Positions 50,115 through 58,989 of a DNA stretch of 64,000 nt are shown here, one piece after another. Position 1 is the first letter of the stretch, and each line of letters starts with the position of its first letter. Source of the DNA: CAWBOV01 sp963790525 (GTDB lineage Bacteria; Actinomycetota; Actinomycetes; Mycobacteriales; Jatrophihabitantaceae). Under the pieces are notes generated by a model, which did no database searches, had not been told where the DNA came from, and saw nothing but the letters and a program-made list of their open reading frames with translations. The DNA lies in assembly GCA_963790525.1 (NCBI GenBank), contig CAWBOV010000004.1, positions 620,001 to 684,000 on the forward strand, in the 5' to 3' direction. Made by a program: the position numbers and the translations under genes.

Positions 50115-51230
50115 ATGCGATCGTCCTTCCTTCCGCGCCGGAGACGGCGCCCGATCGAGATTTGGATCACCATGCGGGCCTGGAGCTGGATGCAACCCCG
50201 GCACCTGCGCAGCGCGTCGAGGACGGTGTCGGGGCTGACCATGGTCGCCGGCCTGGTCACCGTCCTGCTCGCCCTGGTCGACCCGAACAACTCCAACGCC
50301 GGCGCCGTCGCGACCGCCGTCACCGTGGTGATCGCACTCCTGATCGTCCTGGCCGGCTGGCTGGCCCGGCACCTGACCGCCGGCCATGCGCTGGCCTGGG
50401 CGCTCAGCCCGTTCCTCGCCGTGCTGACGATCGTCGTGCTGGACTTCATCTCCCAGGACGCGTCGGTGTCGGCGCAGGTCTTCCTGTTCTTCCCGGTTCT
50501 CTACGCCGCGTCGCAACTTCCCAGGCGCGGTGCCGTCGCGGTGACCGTCGCGACGGCCGTGGGCGAGATGCTCGTCGTCTACACGCAGCTCCCGGTGGGG
50601 CCGGCCTTCGTCGACTCCACGTTCGTGATCACTGCGCTCACCTCCTCCGCCGTGCTGCTGGTCCGGACGAGCGAGGCGCACGCCACACTCGTGAAGAAGC
50701 TGAAGCAGCAGGCCGCGATCGATCCGCTCACCGGCCTGGTCACCCGGCGCGTCCTCGACCAGGCGGCCCAGTCGGCGCTGTCCGGCGCGGCCAGTGGCGC
50801 CGGGACGGGGCTGATCGTGCTCGACGTCGACGAATTCAAGGCGATCAACGACCAGCACGGCCACCCCGGCGGCGACACGGTGCTGGTGCAGCTGGCCGCG
50901 CTGCTGCGCTCCGGCGTGGACTCCGAGGACATCATCAGCCGCCTCGGCGGTGACGAGATCGCCATCCTCCTGCCCGGCTGCTCGATCGAGGAGCTGAACC
51001 GCCGGGCCGAGCAGGTCATGGTGGACGTGCGCGCGCACCGGTTCGCGCTGGCCGGCGACCAGCTGATCACCGTGTCGATCAGCGCGGGCCTCGCGCACGC
51101 GCCGACACACGCGATCGACCTGCGCCGCCTCTACGCGGCGGCCGACGCAGCCCTGTACGAGGCCAAACGCGGCGGGCGCAACCGGATCGCCGCGGCCGGG
51201 TCACCGCTGACCCAGGAACTCGGCAGTTAG
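50115..51230 (+). CDS. Membrane-bound GGDEF protein (diguanylate cyclase)
   Basis: This 371-residue protein has about five membrane helices (roughly residues 35-205, starting MVAGLVTVLLALVDPNNSNAGAVA) and a C-terminal GGDEF domain with DPLTGLVTRRVLDQAAQ, DVDEFKAINDQHGH and the active motif RLGGDEIAIL. The RxxD inhibitory site is absent at the expected position, unlike the PAS-GGDEF protein. A later in-frame ATG (50172) is an alternative start; no clear ribosome-binding site decides. It ends 3 bases into the convergent potassium channel gene. The signal sensed is unknown. Confidence 0.87.
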   Translation: MRSSFLPRRRRRPIEIWITMRAWSWMQPRHLRSASRTVSGLTMVAGLVTVLLALVDPNNSNAGAVATAVTVVIALLIVLAGWLARHLTAGHALAWALSPFLAVLTIVVLDFISQDASVSAQVFLFFPVLYAASQLPRRGAVAVTVATAVGEMLVVYTQLPVGPAFVDSTFVITALTSSAVLLVRTSEAHATLVKKLKQQAAIDPLTGLVTRRVLDQAAQSALSGAASGAGTGLIVLDVDEFKAINDQHGHPGGDTVLVQLAALLRSGVDSEDIISRLGGDEIAILLPGCSIEELNRRAEQVMVDVRAHRFALAGDQLITVSISAGLAHAPTHAIDLRRLYAAADAALYEAKRGGRNRIAAAGSPLTQELGS

Positions 51231-52027
51231 CCGACCCGTTCCTTCTCCGCCCGTTCCTTCTCCGCGGCGATGAGCTGCTTCTCGATGCGCGCGAGCTGGG
51301 TGGCCACCGACTTCATCTGGACGGCCAGGGTGTCGAGGTCGCGCCGCGTGGCCGCCACGTCCTGTTCGGTCTCGGACTGCACCCGGGCCACGATCCACGT
51401 CGCGAACGACGCCGTGACCAGACCGATCAGGGCGATGCCGGTGACCATCAGGCCGGCGGCGATGACCCGTCCCTGCGTGGTGACGGGGTAGTAGTCGCCG
51501 TACCCGACAGTGGTCACCGTGGCGACCGCCCACCAGACCGCGTCCCCGAAGGTCTCGATCTTCGCGCCGGGCTGACCGCGTTCGGCGGTGAGGATCGCCA
51601 GGGAACCGCAGTAGATGAGCAGGCTTGTCGTGCCGGCGATGTAGACGGCCATCTGCCCGCGCAGGCTCGCCCCTGCACTGCGGCTGAGCACCCGTAGCAG
51701 CATGAGCACCCGTAGCAGCCGCAGCGACCGGAACATCGGCAGGGCGATGATCGCCAGGTCCAGCAGGTGGCGGGAGAAGTAGTGCCACCGGTTCCTGGCC
51801 AGGTACAGCCGCCAGAGGTAGTCGACGATGAACGCCGCCCATGCCACGTCCTGCACGACCTCGCACAGGTTGTGCGTCGCCGGCGCCATGTGGACGTTGA
51901 GGACCTCCCACGAGTACGCGCCGAGGAAGGCCAGCGAGACGGCGATCAGCGGCCATTCGGACAGCCGGTTCCAGGTGGCCAGGCGCTGGCTCCGCGATCG
52001 GTCCGTCACCCGACCAGTGTGCTGCAT
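51227..52027 (-). CDS. Voltage-gated-type potassium channel
   Basis: This 266-residue channel has S1-S4-like helices (about 20-130; a basic S4 segment MFRSLRLLRVLMLLRVLSR) and a pore domain with the selectivity filter TTVGYGDYYPVT (about 185), then S6 and a cytosolic coiled coil (about 215-262) rich in Glu, Lys and Arg (QLARIEKQLIAAEKERAEKER). The pore motif marks it as K+ selective. ATG 52027 is used; GTG 52009 six codons later is an alternative and neither has a clear ribosome-binding site. A far longer upstream extension is unlikely. It is divergent from the second propeller gene. Confidence 0.85.
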   Translation of the reverse strand: MQHTGRVTDRSRSQRLATWNRLSEWPLIAVSLAFLGAYSWEVLNVHMAPATHNLCEVVQDVAWAAFIVDYLWRLYLARNRWHYFSRHLLDLAIIALPMFRSLRLLRVLMLLRVLSRSAGASLRGQMAVYIAGTTSLLIYCGSLAILTAERGQPGAKIETFGDAVWWAVATVTTVGYGDYYPVTTQGRVIAAGLMVTGIALIGLVTASFATWIVARVQSETEQDVAATRRDLDTLAVQMKSVATQLARIEKQLIAAEKERAEKERVG

Positions 52028-52175
52028 CGCCCGGCGGTCCACCAGCGACCGACCCGGCGGTCGGCCGGTCACTGCCCCCGCGGGCCCTTGTCCCGGTATC
52101 ACCCCGAGCGGTTCGATCTCCTCATCCACTGCGCAGGATCGGGCCTGTGCAACGGTTCGAGGAGAGTGATCGTCG

Positions 52176-53384
52176 ATGCACCTCACACGTTCCCGCCGAG
52201 CGCACGTCGCCCTGGCCGCCTGCGTCGTCACGGGGGTCCTGCTCACCGGATCCGCCGGATACGCCGCCACCGGATCTCCCTGGGCGCAGACCGATTCCGA
52301 CGGCGCGCACAGCCGCTTCAACGCCACCGAGACCACCCTGTCGGCCTCCACGGTGGTCCACGCCGCATACCGGCGCAGTCTCGTCAGCCCGCCGCTGCTC
52401 GGCGACGATCCCTGCGACACCGGCGTCAGCATCGCTCCCGTCCTGACCGGCGGGGTGGTCTACTCCGTGGTCTCCAACGAACTCACGGCATGGACCGCGT
52501 CCTCGGGCGCGCGGCTCTGGCAGACGGAGCTGGATGCGACGCAGGACACCCACTACATCGGCCTGGCCGTCGCGTCGGGCCACGTCGTCGTCGGCAGCTA
52601 CGACTGCCACACCGAGGATCCCGTGGGCAGCGTCGCCTCCTACAGCACCGGCTCCGGCGCGCTCCAGTGGTCGAAGGTCTCACCGGGCGACGACATCATC
52701 AGCCAGATCGCCGTCTCCGGATCCGCGGTCGTCGGGGCGGGCACCGACCTGACCAACGCCGGCGCGATCACCGCGTTCGACCTGTCCACCGGTTCCGTGC
52801 TCTGGAACAAGCAGCTCTCGTGCCTGACCGGTACCCCGGCCGTCGTCGTGGGTGGCAACGCCGTCTACGAGACGTGCGATTCCGACGGCAACCCGGTCAC
52901 GCTCACGGCCGCGAAGCTCACGACCGGGACGACCGCGTGGACCAGGAGCGGCTCGTTCACCGTGGTCCGCGGCGACACGGACACCTCCGCGGCGCACCAC
53001 CTGTACGTGACCACATCGGCGGGGATCGTGGACCTCAACCCGGCCACCGGCGCGACCCGGTACACCCTCTCCGGTAGCTCGCTCCGGCCGGTCGCGGTCG
53101 ATGCGACCAATGTGTACGTCGCCTGCCCGGCGGGACTCTGCGCGTACACCCGGGCCAGCGGCGCTCCCGCCTGGAGCAGGGCGATCAACGGACCCACCGC
53201 CACTATCGCCGTCGCGAACGGCCTCATCTACACCCCAGGTGGTGACGTGCTGCGGACGTCGAACGGGACCGTGGTCACCACCCTGTGGTCGGATCCCGCG
53301 ACGTACGTCAGCGTGGGTGACGGCCGGGTCGCGGCCGTGACCGATGCCCGCATCATCGACCTCTACGGATCGTCGACGAGCTGA
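52176..53384 (+). CDS. Secreted PQQ-like beta-propeller protein, copy 2
   Basis: This 402-residue exported protein has a signal peptide (about 1-30, RSRRAHVALAACVVTGVLLTG) and the same architecture as the protein at 38398-39633: repeats such as LTAWTASSGARLWQTELD, ITAFDLSTGSVLWNKQL and GIVDLNPATGATRYTLSG with conserved Cys pairs. Both copies share the N-terminal WAQ-DS-GA-SR-N-TETTL pattern of the mature protein. No catalytic site is visible. GAGGAG about 12 bases before the ATG supports the start. The next gene encodes a lipoprotein phosphoesterase 21 bases downstream. Function unknown. Confidence 0.8.
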   Translation: MHLTRSRRAHVALAACVVTGVLLTGSAGYAATGSPWAQTDSDGAHSRFNATETTLSASTVVHAAYRRSLVSPPLLGDDPCDTGVSIAPVLTGGVVYSVVSNELTAWTASSGARLWQTELDATQDTHYIGLAVASGHVVVGSYDCHTEDPVGSVASYSTGSGALQWSKVSPGDDIISQIAVSGSAVVGAGTDLTNAGAITAFDLSTGSVLWNKQLSCLTGTPAVVVGGNAVYETCDSDGNPVTLTAAKLTTGTTAWTRSGSFTVVRGDTDTSAAHHLYVTTSAGIVDLNPATGATRYTLSGSSLRPVAVDATNVYVACPAGLCAYTRASGAPAWSRAINGPTATIAVANGLIYTPGGDVLRTSNGTVVTTLWSDPATYVSVGDGRVAAVTDARIIDLYGSSTS

Positions 53385-53404
53385 GCGCGGCCTACCCTCG
53401 GTGG

Positions 53405-54367
53405 ATGCGCATCCGTCGAGTCCTCACCGTGCTGGTGCTGGCGATCGCCTCGCTCGCCGCCTGCACCAGCACCCGCTCCGACCCGGCTTCGGCGACCGCC
53501 ACGCGGTCGCCGGAGCCGACGTCGGGGCAGAACACCAACGCGTCGTCGACCGCCCCGGTGTCATCGCCGACACCCGCACGCTCCACGCCGAGCCGGCTCC
53601 CCCTCTCCTCCGACGGGGTTCCCCGCTTCTCGCACATCGTCGTGGTGATGCTGGAGAACCACGCCTACTCCGAGATCGTGGGCTCCGGGAGCGCGCCGTT
53701 CATCAACTCCCTGGCACGGTCGGGCGCGGTGATGACACAGTCCTACGCCATCACCCACCCGAGTGAACCGAACTATCTCGCGCTGTTCTCCGGGTCAACG
53801 CAGGGCCTGACGAACGACGCCTGCCCGGTCAGGTACTCCGGTCCCACGGTGGCGACGTCCCTGCGGGCGTCCGGCTACAGCTTCGTCGGCTATTCCGAAG
53901 GCCTGCCCAAGGCTGGGTTCACCGGGTGCACGGCCGGTTCCTACGTGCGGCGCCACGCTCCGTGGACGGACTTCCCGGCGTTGCCGGCATCGGTGAACGA
54001 GCCGATGACCGCCTTCCCGACGACCTTCTCGCGGCTGCCGAGTCTGGCGTTCGTGATCCCGGATCTCCTCCACGACATGCACGACGGCACGGTGGCGCAG
54101 GCCGACACCTGGCTGCACCGCATGCTCGGTGGGTATGTCACGTGGGCACGCACGCATGGCAGCCTCCTCGTGATCACCACGGACGAGGACGACAAGACCT
54201 CGGCCAACCACATCGCGACGCTCTTCAGCGGCGCCGACGTCAAGGCCGGCCGGTACTCCACCCGGATCGATCACTACTCCGTCCTGCGCACGCTGGAGTC
54301 TGCGTTCGGGGTCTCGCCCGTCGGCCGGTCGGCCATCACGCGGCCCGTCACCGGAATCTGGAACTGA
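53405..54367 (+). CDS. Lipoprotein acid phosphatase/phosphoesterase (AcpA-like)
   Basis: This 320-residue protein has a lipoprotein signal ending LAAC (about residue 20), a Ser/Thr/Pro-rich spacer (about 22-68) and a phosphoesterase domain with FSHIVVVMLENHAYSEIVG, SYAITHPSEPNYLALFSGST, and DEDDKTSANHIATLFSGADV, matching the alkaline-phosphatase-like metal-binding core of acid phosphatase/phospholipase C relatives. It would act outside the membrane on phosphate esters. It begins 21 bases after the propeller gene and ends 8 bases before uxaC, so all may be cotranscribed. Confidence 0.82.
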   Translation: MRIRRVLTVLVLAIASLAACTSTRSDPASATATRSPEPTSGQNTNASSTAPVSSPTPARSTPSRLPLSSDGVPRFSHIVVVMLENHAYSEIVGSGSAPFINSLARSGAVMTQSYAITHPSEPNYLALFSGSTQGLTNDACPVRYSGPTVATSLRASGYSFVGYSEGLPKAGFTGCTAGSYVRRHAPWTDFPALPASVNEPMTAFPTTFSRLPSLAFVIPDLLHDMHDGTVAQADTWLHRMLGGYVTWARTHGSLLVITTDEDDKTSANHIATLFSGADVKAGRYSTRIDHYSVLRTLESAFGVSPVGRSAITRPVTGIWN

Positions 54368-54374
54368 TCGCGCG

Positions 54375-55784
54375 ATGGCGGAGCTGACCCTCCACGAGGA
54401 TCGGCTGCTGCCGGCCGAACCAGGTCAACGGGCGATCGCCCGGCGCATCTACCGCGATGTGCGCGACCTGCCGATCATCTCTCCGCACGGCCACGTTCCG
54501 GCGCAGCTGCTGCTGGACGATCGCCCCTTCGCCGACCCGACGAGCCTGCTGATCACGCCTGACCACTACGTGACGCGGCTGCTGCACGCCTCCGGTGTCC
54601 CGCTGGCCGCGCTGGGGGTCGGGGTGCAGTCGCCGCATCCCGACCTCTCGCGGTCCGCGTGGCGCACGCTCTGCTCGTCCTGGCCGGTGTTCCGGGGGAC
54701 ACCCGTGCGGTACTGGCTCGAGACGCAGCTGGTTGACGTCTTCGGCGTCGGTGTTCAGCCCTCGGCGCAGAGCGCGGACCTGCTGTACGACGAGATCAGC
54801 GCCCGCCTCGCCGAGCAGGCTTTCCGCCCGCGCGCTCTCGCCACCCGCTTCGGGATCGATGTCCTGGCCACCACCGACGACCCGTGCGCGGACCTGTCGG
54901 CTCACGCCGCGCTGGCAGCGGATTCGACGTGGCAGCCGCGCGTCGTGCCGACCTTCCGCCCGGACCGCTATCTCGACCCGGCGCAGCCCGGATGGGTCGC
55001 GGCGACCGATCTGCTCGGTGCGTGTACCGGGGTCGACACGGGCTCCTACGGCGGGTTCCTGACCGCGCTGGCCGATCGACGCCGCTACTTCCGCTCACAC
55101 GGTGCCACAGCGACCGATCACGGTCATCCGGATGCCGGCACCGAGCCCCTGGCTCACGGGGAGGCCACGCGCATCTACGCGCGGGCGCGGCAGCGGACGG
55201 CGTCAGCCGATGAGCTCACGGCCTTCCGGCGCAGCATGATCTTCGAGATGGCTCGGATGTCCTGCGAGGACGGGCTGGTGATGACGCTGCACCCGGGGAT
55301 CTGCCGCGGCCACCACACGGCCACTGCGGCTGAGTACGGGCCCGACACCGGCCACGACATCCCCGTCCAGGTGGAGTTCACCCGCGCGCTGCGGCCGCTG
55401 CTCGAGCAGTTCGGCACCGAGCCGTCCTTCCGCTTGGTGCTGTTCACCACGGACGAGTCGGTGTACTCGCGGGAACTCGCTCCGCTGGCCGGCTTCTATC
55501 CGAGCGTCTACCTCGGCGCGCCGTGGTGGTTCCTCGACGCGCCGGATGCCGTGCGGCGCTTCCGGGCGGCGGTGACCGAGACCGCCGGCTTCAGCAGGAC
55601 GGCCGGATTCGTCGACGACACAAGGGCGTTCTGTTCGATACCCGCACGCCACGACATGTCGCGTCGGCTCGACGCCGGCTATCTGGCCGGACTCGTCTCC
55701 GAACACCGGCTGACGGAGGACGAAGCCGTCGACGTGGCGGTCGGCCTCGTGATCGACCAGCCCAGGAAGGCGTTCGGCCTGTGA
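54375..55784 (+). CDS. uxaC: Glucuronate isomerase
   Basis: UxaC isomerises D-glucuronate to D-fructuronate (and galacturonate to tagaturonate). The 469-residue protein has the N-terminal metal-site motif ISPHGHVPAQLLL (HxH, about 35-47), a C-terminal His region, and DGLVMTLHPGICRGHH and LVLFTTDESVYSRELAPLAGFYPSVYLG typical of the family. It overlaps the next gene, a mannitol-dehydrogenase-family reductase, by 4 bases (GTGA), which completes a uronate-to-mannonate step. No transporter, dehydratase or KDG kinase lies in view. Confidence 0.92.
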   Translation: MAELTLHEDRLLPAEPGQRAIARRIYRDVRDLPIISPHGHVPAQLLLDDRPFADPTSLLITPDHYVTRLLHASGVPLAALGVGVQSPHPDLSRSAWRTLCSSWPVFRGTPVRYWLETQLVDVFGVGVQPSAQSADLLYDEISARLAEQAFRPRALATRFGIDVLATTDDPCADLSAHAALAADSTWQPRVVPTFRPDRYLDPAQPGWVAATDLLGACTGVDTGSYGGFLTALADRRRYFRSHGATATDHGHPDAGTEPLAHGEATRIYARARQRTASADELTAFRRSMIFEMARMSCEDGLVMTLHPGICRGHHTATAAEYGPDTGHDIPVQVEFTRALRPLLEQFGTEPSFRLVLFTTDESVYSRELAPLAGFYPSVYLGAPWWFLDAPDAVRRFRAAVTETAGFSRTAGFVDDTRAFCSIPARHDMSRRLDAGYLAGLVSEHRLTEDEAVDVAVGLVIDQPRKAFGL

Positions 55785-57142
55785 CCGGTACCGATGGCCC
55801 GCAGGCACCGGCGCGCATCCTCCATGTCGGTCTCGGCAACTTCATGCGCGCGCATCTGGCGTGGTACACCGACTGCGCGACGGACGCCGCGCAGTGGCCG
55901 ATCACCGCCTTCTCGGGACGTAGCACGGAGCTGGCCGCGGCTCTGGACGCGCAGGGTGGCCGCTACACCCTGGTCACCCGGGGTCCTGTCCGCGACGACT
56001 TCGACACGATCACCAGCGTGCGCAGGGCATACGCCGGTGCCGATCATGCGTCGTGGCTGCGATCGTGGCGGGACGAGGAACTCGCCTGCATCACGCTGAC
56101 CGTGACCGAGGCCGCCTACCGGGCCACGCCGGCGGGAACGCTCGATCTGGCCGATCCGGCTGTGTGCGCCGATGTCGCGCTGCTGCGGGAGGACCTGGCG
56201 TCGGTCGTGCAGACCGTCCCGGGACGGCTGGTCGCTGGGCTGGCAGCCCGCAGAGCTGCGGGCTCGGGGCCCGTCACCGTGGTGCCACTGGACAACCTGC
56301 CCGACAACGGCACGGTGACGGCGCGAGTGGTCGGTGGGTTGGCCGACCAGGTGGACCCCTCGCTGGCGGAGTGGATAGGCACACACGTCAGCTGGGCTAC
56401 GAGCATGGTCGACCGCATCACGCCGCGGCCGACAGCCGCACTGGCGGCCGAGGTCGCCACGGCGACCGGCTGGGCCGATCGATGCGCAGTGGTCACAGAA
56501 CCCTTCAGCGAATGGGTTCTGGCCGGAGACTTCCGTGGTGGACGTCCGGACTGGGAGGCCGCGGGCGTGCGGATGACCGACGACGTGGCACCGCACGAGC
56601 AACGCAAGCTGTGGCTGCTGAACGGTGGCCACTCGCTGCTGGCCTACCTGGGTCTCGGCTTCGGTCTGCGCACGGTCGCCGAAGCCGTCGCCGACGAGCG
56701 CTGCCGCCGGGCGCTGGCCTCGTGGTGGGCCGAGGCCGCGCCCCACCTCTCCCTTGCACCGCAGGAGATCGCTGACTACCAGGGCGCTCTGATCGAGCGG
56801 TGGGAGAACCCGCGCCTGGAGCACCGCCTGGCCCAGATAGCGATCGACGGTTCGCTGAAGCTGCCGGTCCGCGTCCTCCCTGTGCTGCGCCTGGAGCGCC
56901 GGGCCGGCGCCCTACCGCAGGGGGCCGTCGAGATCCTCGGCAGCTGGATCGCCTACGTGCACGCGGCGAGTGCCGATCTGGAGGACGCACGTTCGGTGGA
57001 GCTGTCAGCCGCGCGGGCGGGCGGCCTCGCGCAGTCGGTGCCCCGCCTGCTCGCGCTGCTGGGGATCGAGCTCGCCGACGACACGGAGCTGGTGTCCGCC
57101 GTTGCCACTGCCGCCGTCGCGCTCAGGCAGGGGATACGGTGA
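55781..57142 (+). CDS. Mannitol-dehydrogenase-family reductase, probable fructuronate reductase
   Basis: This 453-residue protein belongs to the polyol-specific long-chain dehydrogenase family. It has the N-terminal cofactor loop ILHVGLGNFMRAHLAWYTD (about 11-29), PLDNLPDNGTVTARVV, SWATSMVDRITPRPTA, a central WVLAGDFRGGRPDWEAAGV region and KLWLLNGGHSLLAYLGL with the catalytic Lys. UxuB members reduce fructuronate to mannonate with NADH. Translational coupling to uxaC supports that role. GTG 55781 overlaps the uxaC stop. Mannitol or arabinitol oxidation is the alternative. Confidence 0.85.
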   Translation: MTGTDGPQAPARILHVGLGNFMRAHLAWYTDCATDAAQWPITAFSGRSTELAAALDAQGGRYTLVTRGPVRDDFDTITSVRRAYAGADHASWLRSWRDEELACITLTVTEAAYRATPAGTLDLADPAVCADVALLREDLASVVQTVPGRLVAGLAARRAAGSGPVTVVPLDNLPDNGTVTARVVGGLADQVDPSLAEWIGTHVSWATSMVDRITPRPTAALAAEVATATGWADRCAVVTEPFSEWVLAGDFRGGRPDWEAAGVRMTDDVAPHEQRKLWLLNGGHSLLAYLGLGFGLRTVAEAVADERCRRALASWWAEAAPHLSLAPQEIADYQGALIERWENPRLEHRLAQIAIDGSLKLPVRVLPVLRLERRAGALPQGAVEILGSWIAYVHAASADLEDARSVELSAARAGGLAQSVPRLLALLGIELADDTELVSAVATAAVALRQGIR

Positions 57143-57146
57143 GGTC

Positions 57147-57587
57147 GTGTTCGAGTTCGGGAACGACGGGCCGTCGGTCATCCTCGTCGCGGTCGACGGA
57201 TCGGAGACGAGTCTGCGCGCGGGTGCTTACGCCGCCGGTCTGGCGCGGCGCCAGGGCTCGCACCTGATCTGCCTCTACGTGGTGGTCAACGCGGGCATGC
57301 TAGCGGTGACAGCGCCCGGCGCGGTGGGTGCTTTCAACGAGACGACCGCCGAACTCGGGCAGGAGTTGCGGCGCCAGATCGAGGAACAGGGCCCGCGCCT
57401 CGGGATCGCAGTCGAGTTCGTCGAGCGGGCCGGCAATCCGTACACCGAGATCCTCCGCCTGGCACGTGACCGGCGCGTCGACGCGGTGATCGTGGGGGCC
57501 TCGACCAAGGCCGGGCACAGGTTCGTGGGATCCCTCGCGGTGCATCTGGTCCGCGACGCGGAGTGGCCGATCACTGTCGTGCCGTGA
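57147..57587 (+). CDS. Universal stress protein, UspA family
   Basis: This 146-residue Usp has the N-terminal strand and loop SVILVAVDGSETSLRAGAYAAGLARRQG and the C-terminal RVDAVIVGASTKAGHRFVGSLAVHLVRDAEWPITVVP, which carries the G-x2-G-x9-G[ST]-type ATP loop in modified form. GTG 57147 starts 4 bases after the reductase stop, so it may be cotranscribed with the uronate genes, or read through. Function unknown. The WhiB-type gene follows after a 175-base leader. Confidence 0.85.
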   Translation: MFEFGNDGPSVILVAVDGSETSLRAGAYAAGLARRQGSHLICLYVVVNAGMLAVTAPGAVGAFNETTAELGQELRRQIEEQGPRLGIAVEFVERAGNPYTEILRLARDRRVDAVIVGASTKAGHRFVGSLAVHLVRDAEWPITVVP

Positions 57588-57602
57588 TCGTTCCCGAATC
57601 GT

Positions 57603-57660
57603 GATGATCTTGGACAGCGGTGATTTGGACCCAAGTGTCCACTGTTGAGATGATCTTGGA
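57603..57660 (+). repeat. 12-bp direct repeat in the whiB leader
   Basis: GATGATCTTGGA occurs exactly at 57603-57614 and 57649-57660, 46 bases apart. A 7-bp dyad (ACAGCGG/CCACTGT, one mismatch) lies between them, and GTTCC-8-GGAAC forms a hairpin closer to the whiB-like start. These are candidate sites for a regulator of the WhiB gene. Confidence 0.5.
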
Positions 57661-57762
57661 ACGGTCCAGAACTCGATCTTTCAAAAGTTGTCGGAGTTTC
57701 CGCGTCACGTCTCGTACGGAATGGCGTTCCCCCTAGTAGGAACACCCTCTGACGGGAGCATC

Positions 57763-58050
57763 ATGGCCGAAGTTGCACAACTACCCGCCCCTATCTCCGA
57801 CAACTGGGACTGGCAGGTCCGGGCCGCATGCCGCGGCCTCGACGCGTCCGTCTTCTTCCATCCCGACAACGAGCGCGGAGCTGCGCGACTGCGTCGCGAG
57901 ACCCAGGCGAAGGCGATCTGCGAGAGCTGCCCGGTGCGGCAGCGCTGCCTGGACTGGGCATTGTCGGTCCGCGAGCCCTCAGGCGTGTGGGGTGGTAAGT
58001 CCGCTGCCGAGCGCGACGCGCTGCTCACGGTGATGGCGTCCGCGAGTTAG
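57763..58050 (+). CDS. whiD: WhiB-family redox regulator (WhiD/WhiB3-like)
   Basis: This 95-residue WhiB protein binds a [4Fe-4S] cluster through four Cys: one in RAACRGLDAS and three in AICESCPVRQRCLDWAL. The GVWGG turn (VWGGKSAAERDAL) and a short basic C-terminus follow. FFHPDNERGAARLRRETQAK is closest to the WhiD/WhiB3 group, which links redox state to development or virulence and binds sigma-A region 4. ATG 57763 was chosen over an earlier in-frame start because GGGAG lies upstream and the family begins there. A long leader with direct repeats precedes it. Confidence 0.9.
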   Translation: MAEVAQLPAPISDNWDWQVRAACRGLDASVFFHPDNERGAARLRRETQAKAICESCPVRQRCLDWALSVREPSGVWGGKSAAERDALLTVMASAS

Positions 58051-58097
58051 GCCCTCCGCCGTCGCATGGGTCACGCCGGCCGGGTAGACATGCCCGC

Positions 58098-58550
58098 GTG
58101 GATGTTGTCCTTGTCGACGATGCAGTCACCCGTCCGCTTCGACGGCGGGTGCTGCGACCCGAGCAGGCCGAGCACGAGCCGATCCCTGGCGATGGTGCGC
58201 TGAACGCGCTACATCTCGCGGCATTCGAGTCCGACACCGTCGTCGGCTGTTGCTTCCTTCTCCCCGAGCCCTGCCCGTGGCGACCGGGGGACGTGCCCGC
58301 CTGGCGGCTGCGCGGTATGGCCACCGATCCGGACCGGCAGCGGCACGGCGTCGGCGCCAGTGTCATCGACGCGGCGCGGGGCGTCGTCGCCGAGCGCGGG
58401 GGAGTGCTGCTGTGGTGTCACGCCCGGGCGAGCGCCGAACGGTTCTACCTGAACACGGGCTGGCACTCCCACGGGGCGCTGTTCACGGAGAACGCGCTGC
58501 CGCACAGGTGCATGTGGACCGCGGTCGGCAAGGACCCGGCCGAGGTCTGA
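58098..58550 (+). CDS. GNAT-family N-acetyltransferase
   Basis: This 150-residue protein has the acetyl-CoA motif A region WRLRGMATDPDRQRHGVGASVIDAARGVVAERG (R/Q-x-x-G-x-G/A form: RQRHGVGA) and LLWCHARASAERFYLNTGWHSHGALF with the Tyr often used as general acid. The preceding strand FESDTVVGCCFLLPEPCPW completes the fold. GTG 58098 is used. The substrate is unknown. It is in tandem with the whiB-like gene, 47 bases apart. Confidence 0.85.
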   Translation: MDVVLVDDAVTRPLRRRVLRPEQAEHEPIPGDGALNALHLAAFESDTVVGCCFLLPEPCPWRPGDVPAWRLRGMATDPDRQRHGVGASVIDAARGVVAERGGVLLWCHARASAERFYLNTGWHSHGALFTENALPHRCMWTAVGKDPAEV

Positions 58551-58989
58551 TAGGAAGAAATGTCCGATTGGCAAGTTGATCTTCAATAAGCTTTGTCCGG
58601 GTAAAACACCGGGCATCTGCTAATGCCTCCTGCGACATTGTTCGGATTGTGAGCAGTGACATTGTCGACAGGCGACTGGAAAAGTAGATATCCCCATCGA
58701 GAGATGCTCAACGATTGTGAAATACAGTCACCTCATACCGGTGTCAATCGGACATCGGACGTGTGGTGGAGGGGTCCACGCTGATACTGGCGGGGCTCCT
58801 GGGGTCCGTGAGGCGCGACGCCCCTCGGCCCTCGAATTGCTCATGGCGTGAAATGCGGTAATCTTTTCCTGCGTCGACAAGCGTTTGCGGTGGAGACGTG
58901 GTAACAGGCGAGACGTCGGGGGACGCCCATGCAATGCCCCGGCGTTGTCATCTGGCTCCGCCGGGACACCGATTTTCGGAGGTCCCTAG
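58551..58989. other. 439-base noncoding leader ahead of the sigma factor gene
   Basis: This gap has no convincing gene and is richer in A and T than its neighbours. It contains GACATTGT twice (58634-58641 and 58658-58665), the direct repeat CCGGG-CCGGG, a GGCAT/ATGCC hairpin, and GGAGGT a few bases before the sigma-factor ATG. The length suggests promoters and regulatory binding. No known riboswitch consensus was recognised by eye. Confidence 0.5.

Noticed and set aside
51227..52432. N-terminal 135-residue extension of the potassium channel
   Set aside because: The extra residues are low-complexity, would overlap the divergent propeller gene start and promoter, and lack membrane or known domains.
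58551..58989. c-di-GMP or other riboswitch in the sigma-factor leader
   Set aside because: No conserved aptamer core was recognised by eye; a covariance-model search would decide.
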